Shown: piece after piece, positions 35,959 through 44,382 of the stretch
How the letters are laid out: each line of letters opens with the position of its first letter
Numbering within the stretch: position 1 is the stretch's first letter
NCBI GenBank assembly: GCA_035602605.1
Contig: DATNLZ010000056.1
Coordinates: 114,494 to 178,493 of the forward strand
Direction: 5' to 3'
DNA from: DASQHY01 sp035602605
Lineage (GTDB): Bacteria; Acidobacteriota; Terriglobia; Acidiferrales; UBA7541
Length of the DNA stretch: 64,000 bases
Made by a program: the position numbers and the translations under genes
The notes under the pieces: model-generated
What the model saw: only the letters and a program-made list of their open reading frames with translations
Database searches by the model: none
What the model was told of the DNA's origin: nothing

Positions 35959-36483
35959 TCAGCTTTGTGGCCTTCCCTTTGCGCGCAGATTGGCGCGAAC
36001 AGTATTGCGAGAATTGCCGCGACGCTGTTGGAGATAATCGCGGAGAATGATTGCGGCCGCTACCGAATCCATACCGTGTTTTTCGCCCTTGCCGGAGAGC
36101 GCGGCAGCGAGCGGTCCCGCAAACTGATCTTCGAGCTGTTCGGCTTCCCAGCTTGTCAGGCGCTCGTCCATTAACTCCACCGGTAAGCCAAGTTGGTTTT
36201 CCAGGCGCTTGGCAAAGCGTTCGACTTCCTGGGCCATGTCGCCACGCGAGCCGTCAAGTCGCAAGGGATGACCAACCACCAGCAGGCGAGCACCATTGTC
36301 GCGCGCGATCTCGCGCAGGCGCTTGATATCGTCGCGGCGATTCTTGCGCACGAGCGTTTCGATCGGCCGGGGCAAAACGCCAGACGCGTCAGACACGGCG
36401 AGACCGATGCGCTTGCGACCGTAGTCCAGCGCCAGAATGGGCGACGCGGCAGGCGCGGCACGTTTTTCGGTACTTGCGGTCAT
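35959..36483 (-). CDS. ruvX: Putative Holliday junction resolvase / pre-16S rRNA nuclease YqgF
   Basis: 174 residues from the ATG at 36483; the open frame reaches 36591, but the RNase H fold begins at ILALDYGRKRIGLAVSD, with Asp20 as first metal ligand. The further conserved acids lie in DERLTSWEAE and the C-terminal DSVAAAIILRDYL. Family members resolve Holliday junctions or process pre-16S rRNA. Typical YqgF length is about 140, so there is a slightly longer N-terminus and a basic C-terminal tail (NTVRANLRAKGRP). First gene of the ruvX-mltG-unknown operon, a common bacterial arrangement. Confidence 0.93.
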   Translation of the reverse strand: MTASTEKRAAPAASPILALDYGRKRIGLAVSDASGVLPRPIETLVRKNRRDDIKRLREIARDNGARLLVVGHPLRLDGSRGDMAQEVERFAKRLENQLGLPVELMDERLTSWEAEQLEDQFAGPLAAALSGKGEKHGMDSVAAAIILRDYLQQRRGNSRNTVRANLRAKGRPQS

Positions 36484-36547
36484 CGTAGAAATTATAGCGC
36501 GATGGCTCTGGTTATACCGGCCGGTGCGCGATACCCATCTTAAAGTT

Positions 36548-36565
36548 GTCCAGTGTGAACTGGAC
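36548..36565. other. Stem-loop in ruvX upstream region
   Basis: GTCCAGT-GTGA-ACTGGAC is a perfect 7-bp stem with a GTGA tetraloop. It is 65-82 nt before the ruvX start on the minus strand and is not followed by a T run in either direction. It could be an operator or an RNA hairpin; no evidence decides. Confidence 0.3.
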
Positions 36566-36717
36566 GTACAAGTTAGGCTCGCTGTGTCCAAGCCGGAATC
36601 TCCGCGTCCTTAGCGAGAACGAAAGCGAAAGACTTACCCACAGGAAATCACTCCAGTTCAGAAATCCCCGACCATGATTGAGGTTTCAACGCCCACGGAA
36701 TTTGCCAATCGTTAGTG

Positions 36718-38277
36718 TTAGGACTGCAGTATTGATTTGGCGTTCTTGCCTGTTGCCAACAACATGGTCACGCTCTTGCTGCGGGCATGAGGAGAAAAGA
36801 ACTGGATCACATCATCATCGTAAAACGTCAAACCGGTTGCACTGAGTCCTTGGGCATAAGCGGCAAGATACAGCTTGCCGCTTACGATGCCAGCTTCAAG
36901 CTGCACGGCGCGATATCCGCGATTGCCGAAGCGCCCCAATATGATTTGTAGGTCCGCAAGGAAGAAGATGTCCGCGGCAGCATCGGCTGGCAACTGCTGA
37001 TCGAGACCCAGATGACCAGCCTGAGCGCGGAAGTTTCCCTCTTTCAGGCATTCGAACACCTGCAAGTCACGATGCAACACGTAGGCCCCGGGATCGAGAC
37101 CTTCGACTGCGTTCACAATCAAGTAGAGCTCGTTCAGAGCCGTCCCTTGTGAATCCAGGAAGTCCGCTGGAATACCACGAGTAGCTCGATCCAGCATGGT
37201 CGAGAGCTGTGGCAGCGTGATCGGTACTTGCGCAAACTTGCGTGCGGAGCCCCGGCGAAGGATAACCTGTTCGATTGGATCACGAGGTATTTCCGCATCC
37301 GAGTACGGGTGGAGCTGAACGATGGGTCCGGTTGGCGGCGGCAGTTTAGGGAGCGGTGCGTTGCCACGCCAAGCCTTGACCTCCTCAGCCGAATGGAGCG
37401 AAGAAGCGGCGTGAATTTTGCGCATGGCTGGATAGACAGTCTCGCTGCGAGACAGCGGAACGCTTTCCAAATGGAGAGCAGAGAGCTGGGAAGGTGCTTG
37501 CTGGGGCAAAGCTGTGACCTGGCCTAGGGCTACCAGAGAAAACGCGACCTCACGCTCGGCATCGACATCAAGCAATCGGTTCACGTCTCGGTCTACGAAT
37601 CCGCAGATCACCTTGACAGGCATTCCACGAGCCGTCGCGACGGCCAGCAGATTGGCTAGAAGAGTGCCATTATCCCAGCCAAAGTGGCGATAGGTGCGGG
37701 CTTGATATTTCCATGCATTGCGCCAGTAGGTGCAGGTACAGACGATGAAAACAGGGGTGATGGTAAGCGGGGCATGGACAATTGCCGTTTGATCCCCGGT
37801 AGCCTCAGTCAGGACACCGCGGTAGTCTCCAGCTCGCAATCTGCGCAGGGCGAACTCTGCAGGGGAAAAGTGGTACACGCCTGCTTCCAAATCGACAAGA
37901 GTTCGACAAACAATGTAGAGCTCAACCTCGTAAAGTGCTCCGGTACAGGCTGCAGCGCGAAAATAAATATCACCGCCAGGATGCTTTCGATGCCGAGTGA
38001 TACCGGCGCTTAGATACAGCAATTGGGCCAGCGCCTCCAGGTCGGGTACAGCATGAGCCTCCGGCTGGATGCGCTCTGCGACCGCAGAAAGGGCAGCCAC
38101 GCCGGTTTGGCGTAATTCTTGCGGAAGCGGCAACGGGTCTAGAGCGGTGTAAGCCTTGAATGGCAAGGGTTGATTGGCCCAATCCAAAAAATGGCGACTA
38201 TTGTGCACGCTGGCGTAGGAATGCTTGGTAGTGTTGTGGTAGCTCCAAGCAGCTTCAGGATTGCTGTTGAGGGTCAT
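36718..38277 (-). CDS. Tandem-domain SagB-type nitroreductase-like protein
   Basis: 519 residues with two nitroreductase-like modules (about 1-265 and 285-519). The first starts SYHNTTKHSYASVHN and has LAQLLYLSAGITRHRK and FRAAACTGALYEVELYIVC, the SagB-type dehydrogenase signature. The second has VILRRGSARKFAQVPITLPQLS and RAVQLEAGIVSGKLYLAAYAQGLSATG. SagB-type enzymes are FMN-dependent azoline oxidases in thiazole/oxazole-modified peptide clusters, but tandem stand-alone forms are also found outside them. No YcaO, E1-like or precursor gene is near, so an unassigned oxidoreductase is the safer call. Confidence 0.88.
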   Translation of the reverse strand: MTLNSNPEAAWSYHNTTKHSYASVHNSRHFLDWANQPLPFKAYTALDPLPLPQELRQTGVAALSAVAERIQPEAHAVPDLEALAQLLYLSAGITRHRKHPGGDIYFRAAACTGALYEVELYIVCRTLVDLEAGVYHFSPAEFALRRLRAGDYRGVLTEATGDQTAIVHAPLTITPVFIVCTCTYWRNAWKYQARTYRHFGWDNGTLLANLLAVATARGMPVKVICGFVDRDVNRLLDVDAEREVAFSLVALGQVTALPQQAPSQLSALHLESVPLSRSETVYPAMRKIHAASSLHSAEEVKAWRGNAPLPKLPPPTGPIVQLHPYSDAEIPRDPIEQVILRRGSARKFAQVPITLPQLSTMLDRATRGIPADFLDSQGTALNELYLIVNAVEGLDPGAYVLHRDLQVFECLKEGNFRAQAGHLGLDQQLPADAAADIFFLADLQIILGRFGNRGYRAVQLEAGIVSGKLYLAAYAQGLSATGLTFYDDDVIQFFSPHARSKSVTMLLATGKNAKSILQS

Positions 38278-38461
38278 TGGTGGCGGTCCAGCGCGTCACC
38301 AGCATAGTACCGCATATAGAGAGTAGCCGTTTTGGCCCCGCAGTTTTTCTGCCCGTTGCGCGGCAGGCCACATCAAATCCCGGCTTAGAGCCTGTAACAA
38401 AACCTTGCGCACCGCCTTCTCAGGTCGCACAGACCGACTGCTTTTCGGAGTGGAGAAGCTT

Positions 38462-40045
38462 CTAAGGGTGGCGGCCGCGGGAGTTGTCTTGCCAGGATTT
38501 CCAGTAGCCGAGGAGCTGCATTTGTTTGTCGAGGGAGGTGTCACGGAGAACAGCTTCGACCTCCGCGCGGGAGAGGCGTTTGCCTAGTGGGTCGGCGCGG
38601 TCGGCGATGCCCCAGGCCGTCGCGGCGGCCAGAGCGGCGTGCAGCTTGAGTTCGCGGATGTCTACTTTGTCGAATGTATCGGACTGGGCGTGGTAGTTGG
38701 GAAGGTAGTTGGATTCTTCCTGGTTCGCAACTAGATTCGGGATGCCTTCGAGAAGAAAATCGAAATTGTCAGTGCCGATGAAGGCGTCCGCCGTGTGATG
38801 ATTCGAGCCCCAAGATTCGAGCGGCTTGAGGGCCTCGCGCACGCCGGCTTCAATGTCTTTACGACCGCCGAGCGAATAACCGGAGACGCGGCCAATACCC
38901 TCGTCGAAGGCAATCATGGCGCGAATTTTGTCGAGCTCGGCGGCGTGCTGCTGGACATAAGCGTGCGAACCGAGGGTGCCTTGTTCTTCGCCGGAGAACA
39001 GAACGAATCGGATGGTGCGGCGCGGGAGCAACCCGCTGGCGGCAATAGCACGCGCTGCTTCAATCACCAGGGCGGCATTGCAGCCGTTGTCGAGCGCGCC
39101 GGTGCCGAGTTCCCAAGAGTCGAGATGCGCGCCGAGGATAACCACTTCATCGGCCTTTTCGCGGCCACGGATTTCGCCAACAACATTTTCCTGCTCTGCA
39201 GGACCGCCGATCGTGTTGGGGAGGTCCAAACGAACGCGAACCGGTTGTCCGCTGGCGACCCAGCGCGCAAGGCGCATAGCGTCTTCGCGGGCGACGACGG
39301 CTTGCGGAATTTTGTCGATGGCTCCATCAAGAGAATTTGTGTGGCGATAGAGTAGCAGCCGCTCTCGCGCGGACATCCATAAAATTGCCGTGGCATCGGC
39401 GCGTTTAGCGAGCGCGATAATTTCAGGGGCGCGCATGTATTCGTTGAACAGGTCGGCCCAGGTCACACTTACTTCGCTGTGCACCAATAGGATCGCGCCT
39501 TTTTTCGCTGCGGAACCCCCTGCGGAAAATTCCGACGCGGTGCCATGGCCGACGTCCACTAGATTGGCTTCGATGCCCCCGGCTGGTGTCGTGGGCGACC
39601 AACCGGTGGAGAGCAAGTGTACGGGAAAGGACATGGGTGCGAGAACGTCGAGACGTGTGGCGCCTTCGCTCCACGTCACGGGCATCGTGTATTTTTCGGT
39701 GTGCACGTCGACGCCAGCGGAGCGGAAGGCGGCTACCGCCCATTCCACGGCGTGTTTCATTGCTGGAGTGCCCGTGACGCGGCCACCGATTTCGTCGGTG
39801 AGGCGGCGAAGATTGCCTTCGAGCGGCGACGGGCCCATCACCAGGGGGAGAATTTTGGCGGCCGCTTGCTCGCACGATGAAGTCGCGGTTGCCGAGCACC
39901 CCGCGGTGCCCTGAGGGGGCTTGAGCTGGAGCGCGCCGGACGGCGCCTGCAGAGTTTGCGCTGATGCCGGAACAAGGCAGGTGCCTGTGCCGATCCCCAA
40001 CAGAAAGATGACGAGGGTTGCATCGCGTCGAATACAAATTCGCAT
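38462..40045 (-). CDS. M28-family zinc aminopeptidase/carboxypeptidase Q-like, secreted
   Basis: 527 residues from the ATG at 40045, chosen for its GGAG ribosome site 7 nt upstream and the signal peptide (RICIRRDATLVIFLLGIGTG). A PA-type insert (about 160-260) precedes the di-zinc peptidase domain with GAHLDSWELGTGALDNGCNA, FSGEEQG, AFDEG and the final His in YHAQSD; the usual di-zinc ligands appear complete. It probably trims dipeptides or peptides in the periplasm or outside. It is related to plasma glutamate carboxypeptidase. Monocistronic, on the same strand as folP, which lies upstream. Confidence 0.92.
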   Translation of the reverse strand: MRICIRRDATLVIFLLGIGTGTCLVPASAQTLQAPSGALQLKPPQGTAGCSATATSSCEQAAAKILPLVMGPSPLEGNLRRLTDEIGGRVTGTPAMKHAVEWAVAAFRSAGVDVHTEKYTMPVTWSEGATRLDVLAPMSFPVHLLSTGWSPTTPAGGIEANLVDVGHGTASEFSAGGSAAKKGAILLVHSEVSVTWADLFNEYMRAPEIIALAKRADATAILWMSARERLLLYRHTNSLDGAIDKIPQAVVAREDAMRLARWVASGQPVRVRLDLPNTIGGPAEQENVVGEIRGREKADEVVILGAHLDSWELGTGALDNGCNAALVIEAARAIAASGLLPRRTIRFVLFSGEEQGTLGSHAYVQQHAAELDKIRAMIAFDEGIGRVSGYSLGGRKDIEAGVREALKPLESWGSNHHTADAFIGTDNFDFLLEGIPNLVANQEESNYLPNYHAQSDTFDKVDIRELKLHAALAAATAWGIADRADPLGKRLSRAEVEAVLRDTSLDKQMQLLGYWKSWQDNSRGRHP

Positions 40046-40202
40046 GAAATCGCTCCTTCGCAAAAATACTAACGATCGCAAACTAATCCTGCGCGCGTGC
40101 TGCGCTCGCTTGGCGATCGCTGCGGGGACCTTGCCGCTGGCTCGCGCATGAATGTCCCGGGCCGATTATATCGCAGCGACGCGACGTACTAAGAATGAAG
40201 GG

Positions 40203-41099
40203 CTAAGACTTTGCAGCCAAACGGGGGTCCAGAACGCAGTCGGTGACGCGCGCTACTTGCGCCATCTCGGCCACATCGTGAACGCGAACGATGTGCGCAC
40301 CGCCGAGAATGCTTGCGGCCACAGTGGCGGCAGTGCCCTGCAGTCGCTCGGTGGGCGGGACTCGGCCTCCATCACGTGCCAGGGTGGCTCCGAGAAATGT
40401 TTTGCGCGAAGTGCCTACCAGCAGCGGGTAGCCGAGCTTGGCGAGGTCCGGGAGGCGTGCGAGGAGTTCGTAATTTTGCGCAAAGCTTTTGCCGAAGCCG
40501 ATGCCCGGATCGAGGATAATTTGCGAACGCGGAACTCCGGCGTGGCGGGCCCGAGCGACGGCTGCACGCAATCCGGCGATGACCTCCGGCCAAACGTCGC
40601 GCGCGAACGGACCTTGGTGCATGGTGTGTGGCTCACCACGAATGTGCATCAGAATGAGCGACAATTTGTGCTTCCGCGCCACTTCAGCGATACGCGGATC
40701 GCTCCGCAATCCGGAAATGTCGTTGATGATTTCCGCGCCTGCCTCGGCCGCAGCTTCGGCTACCTGTGCTTTGCGCGTATCAATCGAGATGGGAATGCGC
40801 AGCTTGCCGCGCAATTGTTTCAGAACCGGCAGAACACGCCGCAGTTCTTCTTCGAGGGCAATCGGTTGCGAACCGGGACGCGTGGATTCGCCGCCGATAT
40901 CGATCAGGCCGGCGCCGGCTTGTTCCATGGCGAGCGCGTGTGCGAGAGCGCTGCCCGTACCGGCGAAAAGGCCGCCGTCGGAAAAACTGTCAGGAGTTAG
41001 ATTGAGCACGCCCATAACGAGCGTGCGCTCGCCGAGCAAAAGAGTTCGCGAGGGCAGCTTTAGACGGAATCGCTTTCGCCGAAACATTTCGCGTTCCAT
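40203..41099 (-). CDS. folP: Dihydropteroate synthase
   Basis: 298 residues from ATG 41099; an earlier in-frame ATG at 41144 would overlap the upstream gene. TIM barrel that condenses p-aminobenzoate with the pterin pyrophosphate in folate synthesis. Signatures: VMGVLNLTPDSFSDGG, DIGGESTRPGS, SIDTRKAQVAEAA, IINDISGLR, ILDPGIGFGKSFAQN and VGTSRKTFLG. Folate feeds the MetH and MTHFR fusion elsewhere in the window. It follows the VWFA gene closely (about 25 nt or overlapping), so it shares that transcript. No other folate genes are adjacent. Confidence 0.95.
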   Translation of the reverse strand: MEREMFRRKRFRLKLPSRTLLLGERTLVMGVLNLTPDSFSDGGLFAGTGSALAHALAMEQAGAGLIDIGGESTRPGSQPIALEEELRRVLPVLKQLRGKLRIPISIDTRKAQVAEAAAEAGAEIINDISGLRSDPRIAEVARKHKLSLILMHIRGEPHTMHQGPFARDVWPEVIAGLRAAVARARHAGVPRSQIILDPGIGFGKSFAQNYELLARLPDLAKLGYPLLVGTSRKTFLGATLARDGGRVPPTERLQGTAATVAASILGGAHIVRVHDVAEMAQVARVTDCVLDPRLAAKS

Positions 41100-41124
41100 T
41101 GTACGTCTCGGGATTGTGAAGTTC

Positions 41125-42387
41125 TTAGGGTTCCGCCGCGACATAGTAGGCAGCGCGATGAGTGAGTCGCGCGGCGCGTTCGGGCAATTCTACGCGAAGG
41201 GAGCGCCAGCCGGGCTTCGCCAAACCCTCCGACGGATAATAACCGAGCATATATTGCTCGCGCAGCGTTTCGGCAATTTTTCGATACACGCCGCCGAGCG
41301 TGCCGATCTCGCGTAAAAAGTAAATTTGGCCGCCGGTTCGCCGCACCAATTCCGCCACATAGGCTGTGTACAAAGGTACTTCAAGTTTTCGAGTTGCCTC
41401 CGAGACTATGGGCACGCTTTGATGCGTCGCGAGCCACTGGGCGGTCATCGGCTTTGGATGCGGCTCGGTAGAAATTGCGTAAACCTCAATTCCTGCCGCC
41501 GATAGCTCGCGAACAATATCTTCAAAGGTGAGCCGGTCTGCCATTTCCCCTAGGCGCGGGAGTGCTGTCTTGGTTTCCCAGCCGAGTCCCAGGCCGCTGT
41601 CTTGCCCGTCGGTAAGCAATAAAATCGCTTTGCGGCCGGAGCGTCCGGAAAATAAATCGCGCGCGGTAAGATAAACAGCCTGATAAATATTAGATGTGTT
41701 CTCGTTCGCGACGCGCGCGAGATCAGGCGATGCCAGCGCGCGTTCCAGCACTGCTCGATCGCGCGTGAGCGGCAGGAGCAGATGTGCCTGGCGGGCAAAT
41801 GCCACGACGGCCACTTCGTCCTGGGGAGCGAGGTTTGCCGCGAGAGAGCGGGCCGCGTCGCGCATCTCACCAAGCTCGCGGTAGACGCTGGGGCTTGCAT
41901 CTATCATGAGCGCGATGGAGGCGGGCTCGGTCGCCGCATCGAAGTGCGCGATGCGCTGCGGCGCGCCATCCTCGTAGATGCGAAACTGTTCCGCGTGCAA
42001 TCCCTTGAGGGAGTTGCCATCGGCGCCTATTGCGGTGCAACCGACTTCAACCAGGCTAACGCGAGCACGTATCGCCACTCGGTTGCGAGATTCGGCACTG
42101 GAACCGTCAGCGCTGTCACCATTCTGAAGTTCGCGCTTTTTCCGCAGTTCTCCGGTTTGCGGATCCCGTGCGAGAGCGCCGGGGTCCAGGACTCGCGGCT
42201 TCGGTAATTTCGCGCGCTGCGCTGGCTTTGCCGGCAGCTGCTGTGAGTGCAGATTTGTCACTATGTCGGGTGTGCTCCAGAACATCGTTCCGGCGCCTGC
42301 GATACCGGTCGCCTCCGTGAATGGCGCGAAACCCGTCGCGGCAATGAACAGCAGAAAAATCCAGATGTGAGCGGTCCTGCGTTTCAC
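41125..42387 (-). CDS. Secreted VWFA-related protein (acidobacterial type)
   Basis: 420 residues from a GTG start. An N-terminal signal segment (AHIWIFLLFIAATGFAPFTEA) precedes a Pro/Lys-rich linker, a short beta domain (RARVSLVEVGCTAIGADG; LHAEQFRIYEDGAPQRI) and a von Willebrand A domain from about 155. The MIDAS motif DxSxS is seen as IDASPSV. It continues DEVAVVAFARQAHLLLPL and KAILLLTDGQDSGLG. The arrangement matches the VWFA-related domain proteins expanded in Acidobacteriota (TIGR03436-type, from memory). The probable role is a calcium- or magnesium-dependent envelope adhesion or scaffold. Confidence 0.9.
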   Translation of the reverse strand: MKRRTAHIWIFLLFIAATGFAPFTEATGIAGAGTMFWSTPDIVTNLHSQQLPAKPAQRAKLPKPRVLDPGALARDPQTGELRKKRELQNGDSADGSSAESRNRVAIRARVSLVEVGCTAIGADGNSLKGLHAEQFRIYEDGAPQRIAHFDAATEPASIALMIDASPSVYRELGEMRDAARSLAANLAPQDEVAVVAFARQAHLLLPLTRDRAVLERALASPDLARVANENTSNIYQAVYLTARDLFSGRSGRKAILLLTDGQDSGLGLGWETKTALPRLGEMADRLTFEDIVRELSAAGIEVYAISTEPHPKPMTAQWLATHQSVPIVSEATRKLEVPLYTAYVAELVRRTGGQIYFLREIGTLGGVYRKIAETLREQYMLGYYPSEGLAKPGWRSLRVELPERAARLTHRAAYYVAAEP

Positions 42388-42423
42388 AGCGAAGAGTATG
42401 ACAGAGGTTTGGTCTTGCGGAGA

Positions 42424-42732
42424 TTACTCGAGATCGAAATCTCGCAGCGGCCTATCAACTGGCTGGTCTTTCGCTTTCTTGAGGGCCTCTTCAAACTTGC
42501 GGTTGAGAACGTCGTCTTTTACCTTTTCAGCCTGCCACGAATCGCGGAACTTGTCTTCGCGGCGTTGTGCCTGTTCTTGCAGGATGCGCTGGGCGTCGGA
42601 AATATCCACACCGGGAGCCGCTTTGGGAGGTACTTCGTGCGATAACACAACTGCGAGATCGGGGTCTATGGCTAGTTTAGCGTGGCAGCATGGGCAGGTG
42701 ACTTCGACCAATCGTGGATTATTCTTTGGCAT
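42424..42732 (-). CDS. Small zinc-ribbon-like protein
   Basis: 102 residues. It starts with EVTCPCCHAKLAIDPDL, where Cys-x-Cys-Cys-His could hold a metal, resembling a half zinc ribbon. The rest is a charged helix (DAQRILQEQAQRREDKFRDSWQAEKVKDDVLNRKFEEAL) that could form a coiled coil. No signal peptide. Start ATG has no clear ribosome site. It lies 36 nt upstream of the VWFA gene on the same strand. Function unknown. Confidence 0.75.
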   Translation of the reverse strand: MPKNNPRLVEVTCPCCHAKLAIDPDLAVVLSHEVPPKAAPGVDISDAQRILQEQAQRREDKFRDSWQAEKVKDDVLNRKFEEALKKAKDQPVDRPLRDFDLE

Positions 42733-42928
42733 GTGTCTATTGTACGCTTTATTTTACGCCGAGAACTTGTGAGTGTCATTACTGGCCAGGTCTGAGGCAG
42801 GTAATCGGAGACCGAGTCATGTGCCCCCGCGTCTTCCAAAGAATCGAAAGGGAAAGGATTCCCGCGGACTCAGGTTGACTGCGCTTTTAAGACGCGATGT
42901 GAGGTGCGCACACTCAAGCACAGCGATT

Positions 42929-44368
42929 CTAATCCACAGGGGGGTGGCGGAGGTGCCAATCGTGAGCAACTTCGTAGAGGTGAGCGATGCGCAGAAGTGT
43001 GAAGTCGCTGAATGCACCGCCAATGAGCTGCAGGCCTACGGGCAATCCGGCGCTAGTGAATCCGCAGGGAATCGAAATCGCCGGCATTTGAAAATAATTA
43101 GCGGGGCGATTCAGGCGGATTAGCTCAGCCCGCAGGGAGACGCTTTTTCCGCCGATAAAAACTTTTTCGGCACCAATCGGCGGCGCCACGAGCGGCACCG
43201 TCGGCACCAATAGCGCATCCAGCTTACCGCCTGAATGTTTACCAGATATCAGCGGGTTGAAATCGCTTACCCAAGTGGAGCGAAGGTTTTCGGAAGCGAT
43301 GTAGTCGACCGCCCGAATGTTGCCTCCCATGTCCAGACGCTGCCGGACATCCTCGCCATAATCGGTGGCGCGTGCGGGATACCAGCCCTCTTGCTCATGA
43401 TAGGCGCGCGCTTCGGCTAGGGCGATGGTGGTGCTCGGATCGGCGCAGCGGTGAACGTTGGGCAGCGCGATTTCTTCAATGCTGGCGCCCAATTGCTCGA
43501 AACGACGGCAAGCCTGCATCACGATGGTGCAAACTTCAGCGTCGATCTGCTCCCAGAAATAATCGGTTGGAATGCCCAGGCGCAAAGGTTTCGAAAGTTT
43601 TCCGCGGAATTGCCGGAAGTCTTTAAAGGATCGACGGCTCGTCTCTGTTTCTTTCATGATTTCCCCAAAGACGAGCGCGGCGTCGGCAGTGGTGCGCGCC
43701 AGGGGCCCAACATGGTCGAGAGATGCAGAAAGAGGGACAACGCCGTTGGCCGGAACCCGATCGTATTGGGGCTTGAAGCCTACCACTCCGCAAAGAGCAG
43801 CGGGGATGCGGATCGAGCCTCCGGTGTCGGTGCCAATCGACGCGTAGCACAGGCCTGCAGCCAGGGCTGCCGCGGAGCCACCGCTCGAGCCACCGGGTAT
43901 ACGGCTGCGATCCCAGGGATTGCGCACGGGACCGAAATGCGGGTTGTTAGAGGTAACGCCGTAAGCAAATTCGTGCAGATTCATCTTGCCGAGGATGACT
44001 GCGCCGGCTTGCCGCAAGAGTTTGACCACCGTTGCGTCTTCTTTGGGAACAAAATTGGCCAAAATTTTCGAGCCCGCCGTTGTGCGGATTCCCGCAGTAT
44101 AGATGTTGTCTTTGAGCGAAATGGGTATGCCATGCAGGGGACCGCGATAGTTTGTGCGACTTCGCGGGGCTGCGATTTCAGCTTCAGCCGTGCGTGCTTG
44201 TTTAAGGGCCAGGTCGGCGGTGACGGTTATGTACGCGTTAAGCTTTGGATTGAGGCGTTCGATGCGGCGGAGTATAAGCTTGGTGAGCTCGACAGGGGAG
44301 ATTTTTTTCTTTTGAATCAGAGGAACAAGTTGCTCGATGGAAGCGAAGGGGAGGTCAGCGTCATTCAT
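42929..44368 (-). CDS. GatA-like amidase-signature enzyme
   Basis: 479 residues, the length of GatA (about 485). The amidase-signature triad is complete: Lys86 in IPISLKDN, the cis-Ser in PGGSSGGS (161/162) and the nucleophile Ser185 in GTDTGGSIR. Glutamine-dependent amidotransferase subunit A has these motifs, but no gatB or gatC is adjacent. Stand-alone amidases share the motifs, so the tRNA-amidation role is possible but unproven. It starts 14 nt after lptD and is probably co-transcribed with it, an odd pairing. No signal peptide. Confidence 0.88.
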   Translation of the reverse strand: MNDADLPFASIEQLVPLIQKKKISPVELTKLILRRIERLNPKLNAYITVTADLALKQARTAEAEIAAPRSRTNYRGPLHGIPISLKDNIYTAGIRTTAGSKILANFVPKEDATVVKLLRQAGAVILGKMNLHEFAYGVTSNNPHFGPVRNPWDRSRIPGGSSGGSAAALAAGLCYASIGTDTGGSIRIPAALCGVVGFKPQYDRVPANGVVPLSASLDHVGPLARTTADAALVFGEIMKETETSRRSFKDFRQFRGKLSKPLRLGIPTDYFWEQIDAEVCTIVMQACRRFEQLGASIEEIALPNVHRCADPSTTIALAEARAYHEQEGWYPARATDYGEDVRQRLDMGGNIRAVDYIASENLRSTWVSDFNPLISGKHSGGKLDALLVPTVPLVAPPIGAEKVFIGGKSVSLRAELIRLNRPANYFQMPAISIPCGFTSAGLPVGLQLIGGAFSDFTLLRIAHLYEVAHDWHLRHPPVD

Positions 44369-44382
44369 GGCGTCTGTGATCG

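Noticed and set aside
36548..36565. Hairpin near ruvX as an intrinsic terminator
   Set aside because: No T run follows on either strand.
36718..38277. Thiazole/oxazole-modified peptide cluster
   Set aside because: Only the SagB-like protein is present; no YcaO, E1-like, transporter or precursor gene lies in the neighbourhood.
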